This document shows, one piece after another, positions 38,840 through 47,588 of a DNA stretch of 64,000 nt (the first letter of the stretch is position 1; each line of letters begins with the position of its first letter). The stretch comes from Neorhizobium sp. NCHU2750. GTDB lineage: Bacteria; Pseudomonadota; Alphaproteobacteria; Rhizobiales; Rhizobiaceae. A model generated the notes under the pieces. It did no database searches, was not told where the DNA came from, and worked only from the letters and a program-made list of their open reading frames with translations. The position numbers were made by a program, and so were the translations under genes. Location of the stretch: assembly GCF_003597675.1 (NCBI RefSeq), contig NZ_CP030827.1:1302001-1366000 (forward strand), read 5' to 3'.

Positions 38840-38947
38840 CGCTACAGCATCGGCCCGAAAATCGGAATCGATTTTCGGAAAGCCTGATGCGTAGATCAAA
38901 TGAGATAGAGCGTCCTTTATGCGTCCATTCGGACGCACAGCGCTCTA
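38840..38947. repeat. Rhizobial palindromic intergenic element (RIME-like)
   Basis: Contains two palindromes: CCGAAAATCG-GAAT-CGATTTTCGG (38855-38878) and a nested one, AGAGCG ... TGCGTCC-ATTC-GGACGCA ... CGCTCT (38907-38946). Such modules occur in many copies between genes in rhizobial chromosomes. Function is unknown; it sits between gcd and the SOS-peptide/dnaE locus. Confidence 0.7.
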
Positions 38948-39179
38948 GGCATCAAACCCGCCGCAGACGGACCGGAGTTGCGCGGAAAAACACACCGAAC
39001 GGGACACGCCGTGTGTCACTTTATAAAAAATTCATTCGAGACACCCGACGTGTCCCGGCCGAAATTCTGGAATGCCGAAATTTCAAAATCGCCAAAGGCA
39101 CCAAGGGAGGACTCTATCCTTCGAAGCCGCAGCGTTAACCCCTGATTCACTATCGGGGCGAGGATATGACGCAAAATTC

Positions 39180-39194
39180 GTTCTCATTTTGTTC
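39180..39194 (+). promoter_or_regulatory. LexA (SOS) box
   Basis: GTTC-TCATTTT-GTTC, a perfect match to the alphaproteobacterial LexA site GTTC-N7-GTTC. It lies just upstream of a TTGACT -35-like hexamer (39200-39205) and 63 bp before the 28-residue peptide gene. A second near-match GAAC-N7-AAAC lies at 39220-39234. Confidence 0.75.
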
Positions 39195-39256
39195 CAATGT
39201 TGACTCTTGTACAAAAAGAGAACAAATTAAAAACATAACGAACACGGGAGACAACG

Positions 39257-39343
39257 ATGACTGACCTTCTTCGTGATATTGCCGCCTTCGCATCGATCGC
39301 AACCTTCGTCGCAAGCCTATCGATGATCATGCTCGTCATGTAG
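39257..39343 (+). CDS. 28-residue hydrophobic peptide under a LexA box
   Basis: ATG 39257 with GGGAGAC upstream encodes MTDLLRDIAAFASIATFVAS and a further LSMIMLVM, ending in TAG. Residues 9-28 are one hydrophobic segment long enough to cross the membrane; the head carries D3, R6 and D7. The perfect LexA box 63 bp upstream suggests induction on DNA damage. Known SOS micropeptides of this size are SidA of Caulobacter (blocks division at the membrane) and TisB of E. coli (membrane depolarising toxin); relationship to either is inference from size, hydrophobicity and regulation, not sequence identity. The dnaE gene starts 132 bp downstream on the same strand. Confidence 0.55.
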   Translation: MTDLLRDIAAFASIATFVASLSMIMLVM

Positions 39344-39475
39344 CAGACTTGGCCGGTGGATAATCCCCTTCGCCGGCCCGACCGAAAGCCGTTGACCACC
39401 GCAATCTTGACTGGACTTGCGGGGCAGGGCGCCCGAAAATGAACCGACTTGAATCATTGGTGGTGGCGCATAGAC

Positions 39476-42400
39476 ATGGCAGAACAGGCAAATACGGGAT
39501 CGGCGGACGAAAATCTCGGGGCAACCCCGCAATTCGTTCATCTGCGCCTGCATTCCGCCTATTCTCTGCTGGAAGGCGCGCTTCCCCTCAAGAAGGTTCT
39601 GGGAAAGGCCGTTGCGGACAATCAGCCCGCGATTGCCATCACCGATACCAACAATCTCTTCGTCGCGCTCGAATTCGCCCAGAAGTCGATCTATGACGGA
39701 TTGCAGCCGATCATCGGTTGCCAGCTGTCGATCGACATGCAGGATCAGGGCGACGAGCGAAGGGCAAACCAGCAGCTCGCCAAGCTGCCGGCCATCGTTG
39801 TTCTTGCGGCGACCGCCGATGGCTATGAGCGGCTGGTCGATCTCGTCAGCCGTGCCTATCTCGGTGGCGAGGGATCGAGCGAAACCCATATCTGCGCCTC
39901 CTGGCTGGACGAGGCCGGCACCGATGGGCTGATCGCGCTGACGGGGGCCGCATCCGGGCCGGTCGACAGGGCGATGAGGGACGGTCATGCCGAACTCGCG
40001 CTTGCCCGTCTCGAACGGCTGAAAGGTCTCTTCGGCGACCGGCTCTATCTCGAACTGCAGCGCCATGGCGGCTATGACCGCCGGCACGAGCAGCGCATGG
40101 TCGATCTCGCCTATACGCATGACGTGCCGCTGGTTGCCACCAACGAGGCCTTCTTCCCCACCAAGGCCGATTATGATGCCCATGATGCGCTGATGGCCGT
40201 CGCCCATGGCGCGATCGTCTCCGACGACAGCCGTTTCCGCCTGACGCCGGACCATTACCTGAAAAGCCGCGCCGAGATGGCGAAGCTGTTTGCCGACCTG
40301 CCCGAGGCGCTTGAAAACACTGTCGAGATCGCGCAGCGTTGCTCCTTCATCTTGAAGACCCGCGCCCCCATCCTGCCGCGTTTCACCGGCGTCAGTGACC
40401 ATCCGGAAGAGGACGAGCGCAAGGAGGCGGCCGAATTGCGCCGCCAGGCGGTCGAGGGCCTCGACATGCGGCTTCAGGCCCTCGGCATGGCGGCAGGCTT
40501 CGAGGAAAAGGATTACCGCGAGCGCCTCGAATTCGAGCTGTCGATCATCGAGCGGATGAAGTTTCCCGGGTACTTCCTCATCGTTGCGGACTTCATCAAA
40601 TGGGCCAAGCAGCACAATATTCCGGTCGGGCCGGGGCGCGGTTCGGGTGCGGGTTCTCTCGTCGCCTATGCGCTGACGATCACCGACGTCGATCCGCTGC
40701 GCTTCTCGCTTCTGTTCGAACGCTTCCTCAATCCCGAACGCGTCTCGATGCCCGATTTCGACATCGACTTCTGCCAGGATCGCCGTGAAGAGGTGATCCG
40801 CTACGTGCAGCGCAAATATGGCCGCGAGCAGGTGGCGCAGATCATCACCTTCGGTTCGCTGCAGGCGCGCGCTGCCCTTCGCGACGTCGGCCGCGTGCTC
40901 GAAATGCCCTATGGCCAGGTCGACAAGATCTGCAAGATGGTGCCCAACAATCCGGCCAACCCGACGCCGCTGTCCAAGGCGATCGAGGAAGACCCGAAAT
41001 TCCAGGAGGAGGCCGAAAAGGAGCCGGTCGTCGCCCGGCTTCTCGATATCGCCCAGAAGATCGAAGGCCTCTATCGCCACGCCTCGACCCATGCCGCCGG
41101 CATCGTCATCGGCGACCGGCCGCTGTCGAAGCTGGTGCCGATGTATCGCGATCCGCGCTCCGACATGCCGGTCACCCAGTTCAACATGAAATGGGTGGAA
41201 CAGGCAGGGCTGGTGAAATTCGACTTCCTCGGCCTGAAAACGCTGACCGTGTTGAAGACGGCGGTGGATTTCTGCCGCAAGCGCGGCATCGAGGTCGATC
41301 TGGCAACGATCCCGCTCGACGACAAGCTGACCTATGAGATGCTGTCGCGCGGCGAGACGGTCGGCGTGTTCCAGGTGGAAAGTGCCGGCATGCGCAAGGC
41401 ACTGATCGGCATGCGGCCCGACTGTATCGAGGATATCATCGCGCTCGTGGCGCTCTATCGCCCGGGTCCGATGGAAAACATCCCGACCTACAATGCCCGC
41501 AAGCATGGCGAGGAGGAGATCGAATCGGTCCATCCCTCGATCGACTATCTGCTCAAGGAAACCCAGGGCGTTATCGTCTATCAGGAACAGGTGATGCAGA
41601 TCGCCCAGGTCCTGTCGGGCTATTCGCTCGGCGAGGCAGACCTTCTGCGTCGCGCCATGGGTAAGAAGATCAAGGAGGAGATGGACAAGCAGAGCGAGCG
41701 CTTCGTCGATGGTGCCGTCAAGAACGGCGTCTCCAAGCCGCAGGCGAAGAACATCTTCGAGCTTCTGGCCAAATTCGCAAACTACGGCTTCAACAAGTCG
41801 CACGCCGCAGCCTACGCCATCGTCTCCTACCAGACGGCCTATATGAAGGCGCATTATCCGGTCGAGTTCCTCGCCGCGACCATGACCTACGATATGGCCA
41901 ATTCGGAAAAGCTCAACGATTTCCGCGAGGATGCCGGGCGCCTCGGCATCAAGGTCATTCCGCCTTCGGTGCAGACCTCGTTCCGCCATTTCGAGACCGG
42001 CGAAGCGAAGATCTATTATGCGCTTGCGGCCATCAAGGGCGTTGGTGAATCGGCCGTCGAGCATATTACCGAGGTGCGCGGCGACAAGCCCTTTGCCGGC
42101 ATCGAGGATTTCTGCATGCGCGTCGATCCCAAGCAGATCAACCGCCGTGTGCTGGAAAGCCTGATCTCCGCCGGCGCCTTCGACTGTTTCGGCCATGACC
42201 GCGCCCAGCTGATTGCCGGCCTCGACCGGGTGATCGGCTATGCCCAGCGCGCCCAGGAAGAGCGCGTCTCCGGCCAGTCCGATTTCTTCGGTTCATCTGC
42301 CTCGAGCGGGCCGGAAAAGCTCATCCTGCCGACATTCAATCCGTGGATGCCGTCGGAAATGCTGATGCGCGAATATCAGGTTCTCGGCTTCTATCTGTCG

Positions 42401-42970
42401 GCCCATCCGCTCGATACCTACAAGGATGTGCTTGCCAAGCTGCGCGTTCAGACCTTTGCCGATTTTGCCGCAGCCGTGCGTCAGGGAGCCACCGCCGGGC
42501 GTTTGGCCGGCACCGTCACCGGTCGCCAGGAGCGCAAGACCAAGACCGGCAACAAGATGGGCATCATCACGTTCTCGGATTCGTCCGGGCAATTCGAGGC
42601 TGTATTGTTTTCCGAGGCGCTGGCCCAGTATCGCGATCTTCTGGAGCCCGGAAAATCGCTGGTCATCACCGTCCAGGCCGATGAACGGCCGGAAGGCATC
42701 GGTCTGCGCATCCAGACTGCCCAGTCGCTGGAAGAGCAGTCGGTGCGCATGCAGAAGGCGCTGCGCGTCTTCGTGCGCGATTCCGGGCCGCTCAAAACCG
42801 TCGCGCGCCATCTCAATGCGAGAGGCGAGGGCCTCGTCTCCTTCATCGTCATCAAGGAGGACGGCCGGCGCGAGATCGAGGTGGAACTGACCGAGCGCTA
42901 CCGCCTTTCACCGGAAATGGCAGCCGCCCTGAAGGCGGCACCCGGCGTACTCGACGTCGAGCTTGTGTGA
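39476..42970 (+). CDS. dnaE: DNA polymerase III alpha subunit
   Basis: Replicative polymerase subunit, 1164 residues, DnaE1 length. N-terminal PHP domain (FVHLRLHSAYSLLEGALPLK; AIAITDTNNLF), then the C-family polymerase core with the catalytic aspartates in MPDFDIDFCQDRREEVI, the VGPGRGSGAGSLVAYAL loop and HASTHAAGIVIGD. The fingers segment reads YRPGPMENIPTYNARKHG, and FNKSHAAAYAIVSYQTAYMK is present. The C-terminus has an HhH motif and OB fold (AGTVTGRQERKTKTGNKMG). ATG 39476 matches the family start. It may be read from its own promoter or partly from the SOS-box promoter upstream. Confidence 0.95.
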   Translation: MAEQANTGSADENLGATPQFVHLRLHSAYSLLEGALPLKKVLGKAVADNQPAIAITDTNNLFVALEFAQKSIYDGLQPIIGCQLSIDMQDQGDERRANQQLAKLPAIVVLAATADGYERLVDLVSRAYLGGEGSSETHICASWLDEAGTDGLIALTGAASGPVDRAMRDGHAELALARLERLKGLFGDRLYLELQRHGGYDRRHEQRMVDLAYTHDVPLVATNEAFFPTKADYDAHDALMAVAHGAIVSDDSRFRLTPDHYLKSRAEMAKLFADLPEALENTVEIAQRCSFILKTRAPILPRFTGVSDHPEEDERKEAAELRRQAVEGLDMRLQALGMAAGFEEKDYRERLEFELSIIERMKFPGYFLIVADFIKWAKQHNIPVGPGRGSGAGSLVAYALTITDVDPLRFSLLFERFLNPERVSMPDFDIDFCQDRREEVIRYVQRKYGREQVAQIITFGSLQARAALRDVGRVLEMPYGQVDKICKMVPNNPANPTPLSKAIEEDPKFQEEAEKEPVVARLLDIAQKIEGLYRHASTHAAGIVIGDRPLSKLVPMYRDPRSDMPVTQFNMKWVEQAGLVKFDFLGLKTLTVLKTAVDFCRKRGIEVDLATIPLDDKLTYEMLSRGETVGVFQVESAGMRKALIGMRPDCIEDIIALVALYRPGPMENIPTYNARKHGEEEIESVHPSIDYLLKETQGVIVYQEQVMQIAQVLSGYSLGEADLLRRAMGKKIKEEMDKQSERFVDGAVKNGVSKPQAKNIFELLAKFANYGFNKSHAAAYAIVSYQTAYMKAHYPVEFLAATMTYDMANSEKLNDFREDAGRLGIKVIPPSVQTSFRHFETGEAKIYYALAAIKGVGESAVEHITEVRGDKPFAGIEDFCMRVDPKQINRRVLESLISAGAFDCFGHDRAQLIAGLDRVIGYAQRAQEERVSGQSDFFGSSASSGPEKLILPTFNPWMPSEMLMREYQVLGFYLSAHPLDTYKDVLAKLRVQTFADFAAAVRQGATAGRLAGTVTGRQERKTKTGNKMGIITFSDSSGQFEAVLFSEALAQYRDLLEPGKSLVITVQADERPEGIGLRIQTAQSLEEQSVRMQKALRVFVRDSGPLKTVARHLNARGEGLVSFIVIKEDGRREIEVELTERYRLSPEMAAALKAAPGVLDVELV

Positions 42971-43024
42971 CCTGCGCCCGCCGATTGCGGACAGGTCAGT
43001 GCCGGGCATGATACGGTGAGATAG

Positions 43025-43047
43025 CCGGCCCGGGATCCGCGGGCCGG
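43025..43047. terminator. GC-rich hairpin between convergent dnaE and the diguanylate cyclase gene
   Basis: 8-bp perfect stem CCGGCCCG / CGGGCCGG with a 7-base loop; no clear T-run, so it is a weak or bidirectional candidate. Confidence 0.4.
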
Positions 43048-43095
43048 TCGAAGTTGTTCGATGACTAACTGCCGTGTCGGGACACCGAAGCCGGC

Positions 43096-44241
43096 TCAGG
43101 CGCCGATGGCTTCCTTGACCTGGTTGCGGCCGGCATTCTTGGCGGTATAGAGCGCCATGTCTGCCTGCCGGTAGGCCTCCGGCAATTGCGACAGGGATGT
43201 GAAGGATGAGACGCCGAAGCTTGCGGTGACATTCAGATTGTCCGGCAGGCCGGGCAGGGTCATCGTCGCGCCGCGCAGCGTATGCGCCAGAAGGGCGGCG
43301 GAGCGCAGATCCGTATCGGGAAGGAAGATCGCGAATTCCTCGCCGCCGATCCGGCCGAGTGCGGCGCTCTTCGGCGCACTGCTGTTCATCAGCCTGCCAA
43401 ATCCCTGTATCACCAGATCGCCGACATGATGGCCATAGGTGTCGTTGATGCGCTTGAAGTGATCGAGATCGCAGAGGATGACGGCGTGCTGTCCGTTCGG
43501 CGCATGCGCAAGCAGCGACTGGACCTGCCGCTCGAAGCCGCGCCGGTTGGCAAGTGCGGAAAGAATGTCCTTCTCCGACTCGCTGCGCTGGTCGGCCATG
43601 ATCTCCAGCACCAGCGTGGCAAGCAGGGTCAGCCCGACGGCGACGATGAGGATGGCGGTGGCGCTTTGCGAGATCAGCGCATAGTTGGTGTGGATATAGT
43701 CCGTGGCGGTCGTGCCTGCGCCGACATAGACCGCCAGCCCCGCCTTTATGAAAAAATGCAGCCCGGTCAAAAGCAGAAGCAGCCCGAGAAAGTGGTCAAT
43801 CGCCTTGCGGCCGCGGGATGAAAGCACGCTGTAGGCACTGGCCAGAAGGACGATGGCAAACGGGCTCTGGTAGCAGAAGGCCTGCAGCGGCGTACCGCGT
43901 GGCAGGTCGTAAATGGCGTAGCTCAAAGCAACGCTTGCGACGGTATAGACGATGGCGATCCAGCGTCTGGGAGGGTGACCATAGAGTTCGCCGACGCCGA
44001 TCCATATCAGCACCATGCCGGCAAGCACTGAGGCAAAGGCGCCGAGCGCGAAAGGCTTGGGCATGCCGGCATAGGCGACCAGCAGTTCGCATATCGCAGA
44101 CAGAGAGGCGACACCGAAGCCGGATGCGAGCCAGAGCGCCGCCCGGCGTGACCGGCTGCGCCTCGCCACGACGGTAAAGACGGCGCTGAAACACAGCGCG
44201 ACAACGAAATTCACCCCCAGGAAGAAAGCGGCGCCGTTCAT
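43096..44241 (-). CDS. Membrane-anchored diguanylate cyclase (GGDEF)
   Basis: 381 residues. The N-terminal ~215 residues hold about six to seven spans (e.g. FFLGVNFVVALCFSAVFTVV, LWLASGFGVASLSAICELLV, HFLGLLLLLTGLHFFIKAGL); the C-terminal GGDEF domain makes c-di-GMP. Active-site motif GRIGGEEFAIFLPDTD and the GTP-binding segment CDLDHFKRINDTYGHHVGD are intact. The position five residues before GGEEF, where many cyclases have the RxxD inhibitory site, reads PKSA, so product inhibition at that site is not expected. ATG 44241 is preferred to an upstream in-frame start at 44286. Lone gene; the sensed signal is unknown. Confidence 0.88.
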   Translation of the reverse strand: MNGAAFFLGVNFVVALCFSAVFTVVARRSRSRRAALWLASGFGVASLSAICELLVAYAGMPKPFALGAFASVLAGMVLIWIGVGELYGHPPRRWIAIVYTVASVALSYAIYDLPRGTPLQAFCYQSPFAIVLLASAYSVLSSRGRKAIDHFLGLLLLLTGLHFFIKAGLAVYVGAGTTATDYIHTNYALISQSATAILIVAVGLTLLATLVLEIMADQRSESEKDILSALANRRGFERQVQSLLAHAPNGQHAVILCDLDHFKRINDTYGHHVGDLVIQGFGRLMNSSAPKSAALGRIGGEEFAIFLPDTDLRSAALLAHTLRGATMTLPGLPDNLNVTASFGVSSFTSLSQLPEAYRQADMALYTAKNAGRNQVKEAIGA

Positions 44242-44836
44242 CGATCCATCGCTGTCATCATGTCCTGTGTAAACCCCTTGATACACGCAATGATTGTTAA
44301 ACGGAAAAAGCTAAGTTTTTGTACAGGCATGAATTCGCGCAAGGATACCCTCGCAGACCGAAGCCGAGATGGCACGGCCGGAGCAGAGAACCCCCTTGTA
44401 AAAATGTCATTCAGGCGTCCCACGGGGAAAGGACGCCTCATTCGACAAATTCAATGCAATTTTGGCAAAAAAAGGAGCGTGGATCACATCCGAGGCGTAT
44501 TTTCACAGATCAGAGAGGGAATGGGGTTCGGCCGTCTCCTCCCCGGAGGACGGTCATGGAAGAGAACCAACACATAACCGTCCAACACTGATGGAAGCGT
44601 CGCCCGCGGGGGACACGGGCATCGGGGGTACTTCCATGCAACGGGCCTTAAGGGGGGAAGATGGTTGCAGTGTGGCACTGACAAGGTAGCAATATGCAAC
44701 CTTAGTCTAATTCCCGGGGGGATCGGCTGCCCGCCGTCAAGAGGATTGCATCTCCCGGCCGCTCTGGCTGTGGCAGATGCTGCTCGGCATGGACGTTCAG
44801 CGCCTCGGGTGCTCGACTGTCCAAGAAGACTGCTGG
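44242..44836 (+). other. Gap with inverted repeats, possible small RNA
   Basis: About 595 bases. Between 44590 and 44701 there are two hairpin-capable pairs: ATGGAAG (44591-44597) with CTTCCAT (44632-44638), and GGTTGCA (44663-44669) with TGCAACC (44695-44701). A further hairpin-like CCGTCTCCT ... AGGACGG lies near 44533-44553. No credible gene is seen. The region includes the promoter of the diguanylate cyclase gene on the minus strand. Confidence 0.4.
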
Positions 44837-46171
44837 TCAATAGAGACCGACGCCGCTTGCATAGGAGCTCTTGGAGCGCCGGGCGGGCTTCGGCTGGCTG
44901 TTGTCGTCAGCCTCGGCAACGGCCAGATTGGTCTGCGAATGCGTCAGCGTCACGAAGTCGGTGCCCTTGCCGGTCTCCGGCCCGAGCCCCTGGTCGGTGA
45001 TCGTCAACGACGTGCCGTTAGCCATCAGTTCGCCGATCCTGTCGCGCAGATCCTTCGGGATGTCGATCCGGTCGAGCGCGGCTGCCGCGGCATTCGGCGC
45101 GCTGTCATCTGCGGGCTTGTCGATGCCGAGCTGCTTCATCTCGTCGTCGGTCATCTCGTTCTTCAGGGTCAGCCCATGCCATTCTGCCGTCTCGGCATTG
45201 CGGTCGACATGGTCGGCGGTGAAGAAATGCGTGCCGAGCGCCTGTTCGGGGTCCTTGATCTCGACCGGCGCCTCAAACAGCGGCTCGAAATCCCGGCGCA
45301 CCAGAAGCTGGCCGTTCGGCACATCGGTCTTGCCCGCGGAATGATAGAGAGCGGCGAGGAAATCCTTGCCGAGCAGCGGGCCGTTGGCCGGCATGTTCTT
45401 CCAGCGCTTGTAGGCGGCAATCGCCTCGCGGGTCGTCGGGCCGGCAATGCCGTCCACCTCGCCGGCATCGAATCCAAGATCGGTCAGCATGCCCTGCACG
45501 TCGAGCATCGTCTCGCGCGGGCCGCGGCGATGGATGAGGATGCGCAGAGGCGCGCCATCGTTCTGCTCGGCTGCCGGCTGTACCGAGCCGGTGGTGACCG
45601 GATCGGTACCGGCAGAGGCGACCTTGTAGGAACCGTCGGCGGCCTTCTTCATCGCCGTCGGCCTAAGGTCGGCGTCGGGCAGCAGCGGTGAGGAGGGCAT
45701 CGGCTTCAGCGGTGTAAACAGGTTGACGTCGTCGATCCTGACGGGAACCACCGGTTCATCGGAAATGACCACATGCACGCCGCGATCGGTCATGTCGTAG
45801 AGCGCCTTGGCCGTACCGGACGGAATGCGCACGCAGCCATGCGAGGCGGGATAGTTCGGCACATGCCCCTCGTGAAGCGCAATCCCCGACCATGTCAGGC
45901 GCTGCATGAACGGCATGGGCGCGTTCGAATAGATGTTGGATTCGTGATATTTTGCCTTCTCCAGCACCGAGAAGATGCCGCTCGGCGTCTCGTGCCCGGC
46001 CTTGCCGCTCGAGACACGCGTCTTCATCACGACCTTGTCGCCGTCATAGACCGTCATCGACTGCTGGTTCTTCGAGACGACGATCTCAAGGGTTGCGGCT
46101 TCGGCAAAAGCAGACTGGGAAAGAATGGTGCCGGACAGGAGCCCGAGGCTGAAAACGATGCCACGCAACAT
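44837..46171 (-). CDS. L,D-transpeptidase (YkuD/ErfK family) with peptidoglycan-binding domain
   Basis: A 444-residue exported protein with signal peptide (MLRGIVFSLGLLSGTILSQS, cleavage expected after the A-F-A at 23). Residues ~27-145 are a YkuD domain with the catalytic signature YPASHGCVRIPSG (Cys113) and upstream GIALHEG. Such enzymes form 3-3 cross-links in peptidoglycan or anchor proteins to it, which is the main cross-linking mode in Rhizobiales. Residues ~215-275 resemble a peptidoglycan-binding-like repeat (MLDVQGMLTDLGFDAGEVDG). The C-terminal ~170 residues are hydrophilic without a recognised domain. Confidence 0.9.
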   Translation of the reverse strand: MLRGIVFSLGLLSGTILSQSAFAEAATLEIVVSKNQQSMTVYDGDKVVMKTRVSSGKAGHETPSGIFSVLEKAKYHESNIYSNAPMPFMQRLTWSGIALHEGHVPNYPASHGCVRIPSGTAKALYDMTDRGVHVVISDEPVVPVRIDDVNLFTPLKPMPSSPLLPDADLRPTAMKKAADGSYKVASAGTDPVTTGSVQPAAEQNDGAPLRILIHRRGPRETMLDVQGMLTDLGFDAGEVDGIAGPTTREAIAAYKRWKNMPANGPLLGKDFLAALYHSAGKTDVPNGQLLVRRDFEPLFEAPVEIKDPEQALGTHFFTADHVDRNAETAEWHGLTLKNEMTDDEMKQLGIDKPADDSAPNAAAAALDRIDIPKDLRDRIGELMANGTSLTITDQGLGPETGKGTDFVTLTHSQTNLAVAEADDNSQPKPARRSKSSYASGVGLY

Positions 46172-46354
46172 GAGGACCTCTTACGCATTACAATGGTCGT
46201 CACATTAGCGCGTCGAACTTAATGAAAATTTTCTGAAAAGTGGCGGTATCGTGTCAAAACATCACGTTTGCGCGATTCTGGCGCCGCTTTCGGCCACATT
46301 TTGTCCGTGGTCGCCAAAAAATCTTGACCGCCTATGCCACGCCTGGGGCCGTTC

Positions 46355-46420
46355 CAGACACAGACACAGACACAGACACAGACACAGACACAGACACAGA
46401 CACAGGCACAGGCACAGGCG
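46355..46420. repeat. Hexanucleotide tandem repeat, 11 units
   Basis: Eight copies of CAGACA followed by CAGGCA, CAGGCA and CAGGCG, 66 bp. It lies 8 bp downstream of the 59-residue membrane protein gene (minus strand), outside any credible coding region. Copy number may vary by slippage. Confidence 0.9.
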
Positions 46421-46427
46421 CTGCGCG

Positions 46428-46607
46428 TTATCTTGCGAAAAAGAGTTCGATGATCGACACCCCGCCGATCGGCGCGACAACCAGCGCAATGATGTTGAAG
46501 ATGAGAACCGACAGGAGAATTTTTTCCTGTCTCGGCGTGAGCTTGTTACGCGGTCGTTCTGGCTTCTCCGGGCCGGAATAATAGCCGTTGAGATCGCGAA
46601 ACATCAT
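46428..46607 (-). CDS. Small single-span membrane protein, 59 aa
   Basis: The product has a hydrophilic head (MMFRDLNGYYSGPEKPERPR), a helix RQEKILLSVL and a membrane segment LIFNIIALVVAPIGGVSIIE near the C-terminus. GGAGGGG lies just before two adjacent ATG codons (46607 and 46604); spacing favours the second. Gene length, ribosome site and charge layout support a real gene, and similar short proteins are known as hypothetical proteins in rhizobia, but no family function is available. The tandem repeat lies directly after its stop. Confidence 0.6.
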   Translation of the reverse strand: MMFRDLNGYYSGPEKPERPRNKLTPRQEKILLSVLIFNIIALVVAPIGGVSIIELFFAR

Positions 46608-46921
46608 CCCCTCCGCATTGCCGGTTGAAACTGCTGCTGCTCGTAGGTTCCGCAGCGCAGGACGCCGCCCCGTAAAGGCACTCTCTCTGTTGATGATTGT
46701 CAAGCAAATGCCGCGGCACAGGGCAAAACCTTGCGCACTGTTGCAGCGGAGAGGCTGACGTCGCGACCGATCAGACATCACGGCAAGCGCCGGGCAGGAG
46801 ACTGCCCGGGCAGAAACGTGGTGATCGTTCACGAACCGGCTGGCCGCGTCATCTGCGCGATCTGGTCTGCCTCAGCCTTTTTACCGGTTATGCGAGGGCC
46901 GCCCTAACCCTAGCGCCAGCC

Positions 46922-47458
46922 CTAGCCAGCAGGCAGCCTGCCATCGGGCGTCAGGTCATCCACCGCCTTCGGCAGGTCACGGCTCAGGCGCGCAAGGATC
47001 TCCTCGGTGGAAAGCCCGGTCTTTTCCGCAAGCTCCTCCAGAACCCCCGGTCCGATCGCCTGGGAAAGCTGGTCGGGGGCGATCTCTGCATTGGCGCCGG
47101 GCTCCACCCAGGATTTGGCCTTGTCGCCATGGCCGTTCTGCTGGAACGTATCGAGGAGGTCGCCGAGCCCACCGCTCAGGATCCCGCCGCTCGTCAAACC
47201 TCCGAGACCTCCCAGAAGCCCACCGAGGCCGCCGCCCGCGCCACTGCTGGAACCGCCTCCACCGCCCGGTCCGCCGGTCAGGCTCCCCAGAATATCACCG
47301 AGGCCGCCGGACCGCGCCTCAGTGGTCTCAGGCGTGGCACCAGATCCTTGCGGCTGCGGGCTCTGAATGCCGCGCAGAAAATCTGCAATCTTGTCCCTGT
47401 TCTGGTAGCCGGCAACGGCGAGCACGCCGAGCAGGGCTTTCAACTGACCGCTTACCAT
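46922..47458 (-). CDS. YidB-like / DUF937 family protein
   Basis: A 178-residue protein with an N-terminal helix (GQLKALLGVLAVAGYQNRDK), a very glycine-rich middle (residues ~50-95, repeated GGLGGLL units) and a C-terminal YidB-type domain: GLGDLLDTFQQNGHGDKAKS-W-V, then NAEIAPDQLSQAIG and LAEKTGLSTEEILARLSRDL. These match the W-V-G/x-x-N-x-x-I-x-x-x-Q-L pattern of the family. Function is unknown. No signal peptide. It is a lone gene upstream of (and on the same strand as) the 59-aa membrane protein gene. Confidence 0.82.
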   Translation of the reverse strand: MVSGQLKALLGVLAVAGYQNRDKIADFLRGIQSPQPQGSGATPETTEARSGGLGDILGSLTGGPGGGGGSSSGAGGGLGGLLGGLGGLTSGGILSGGLGDLLDTFQQNGHGDKAKSWVEPGANAEIAPDQLSQAIGPGVLEELAEKTGLSTEEILARLSRDLPKAVDDLTPDGRLPAG

Positions 47459-47588
47459 GATCTCCTCCTGTCAGGTTCGCTAAGCGGCATGCGTCACCAT
47501 CCGCAATCCCGCCCGTCAACGCTTTCAACGCCGGCCCGGCGCGCAGGTTCCCTTCGATAGGGCCATGTCCTAACGATTTGTCAGGCGC

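Noticed and set aside
39407..39440. TTGACT hexamer just upstream of dnaE as a dnaE promoter
   Set aside because: No acceptable -10 sequence at 16-18 bp; recorded as unsupported.
39317..42196. 959-codon open frame opposite dnaE
   Set aside because: Antisense shadow of dnaE with skewed composition and no ribosome site or domain.
44590..44720. SRP (4.5S) RNA or 6S RNA gene
   Set aside because: The conserved SRP loop and the 6S central bubble are not visible.
46355..46420. Possible CRISPR array
   Set aside because: The unit is only 6 bp and there are no spacers; it is a microsatellite.
46251..46628. Plus-strand frames reading the hexanucleotide repeat as (DT)n or (RH)n protein
   Set aside because: No ribosome site, no domain, and the minus strand has a better small gene; the repeat only keeps several frames open.
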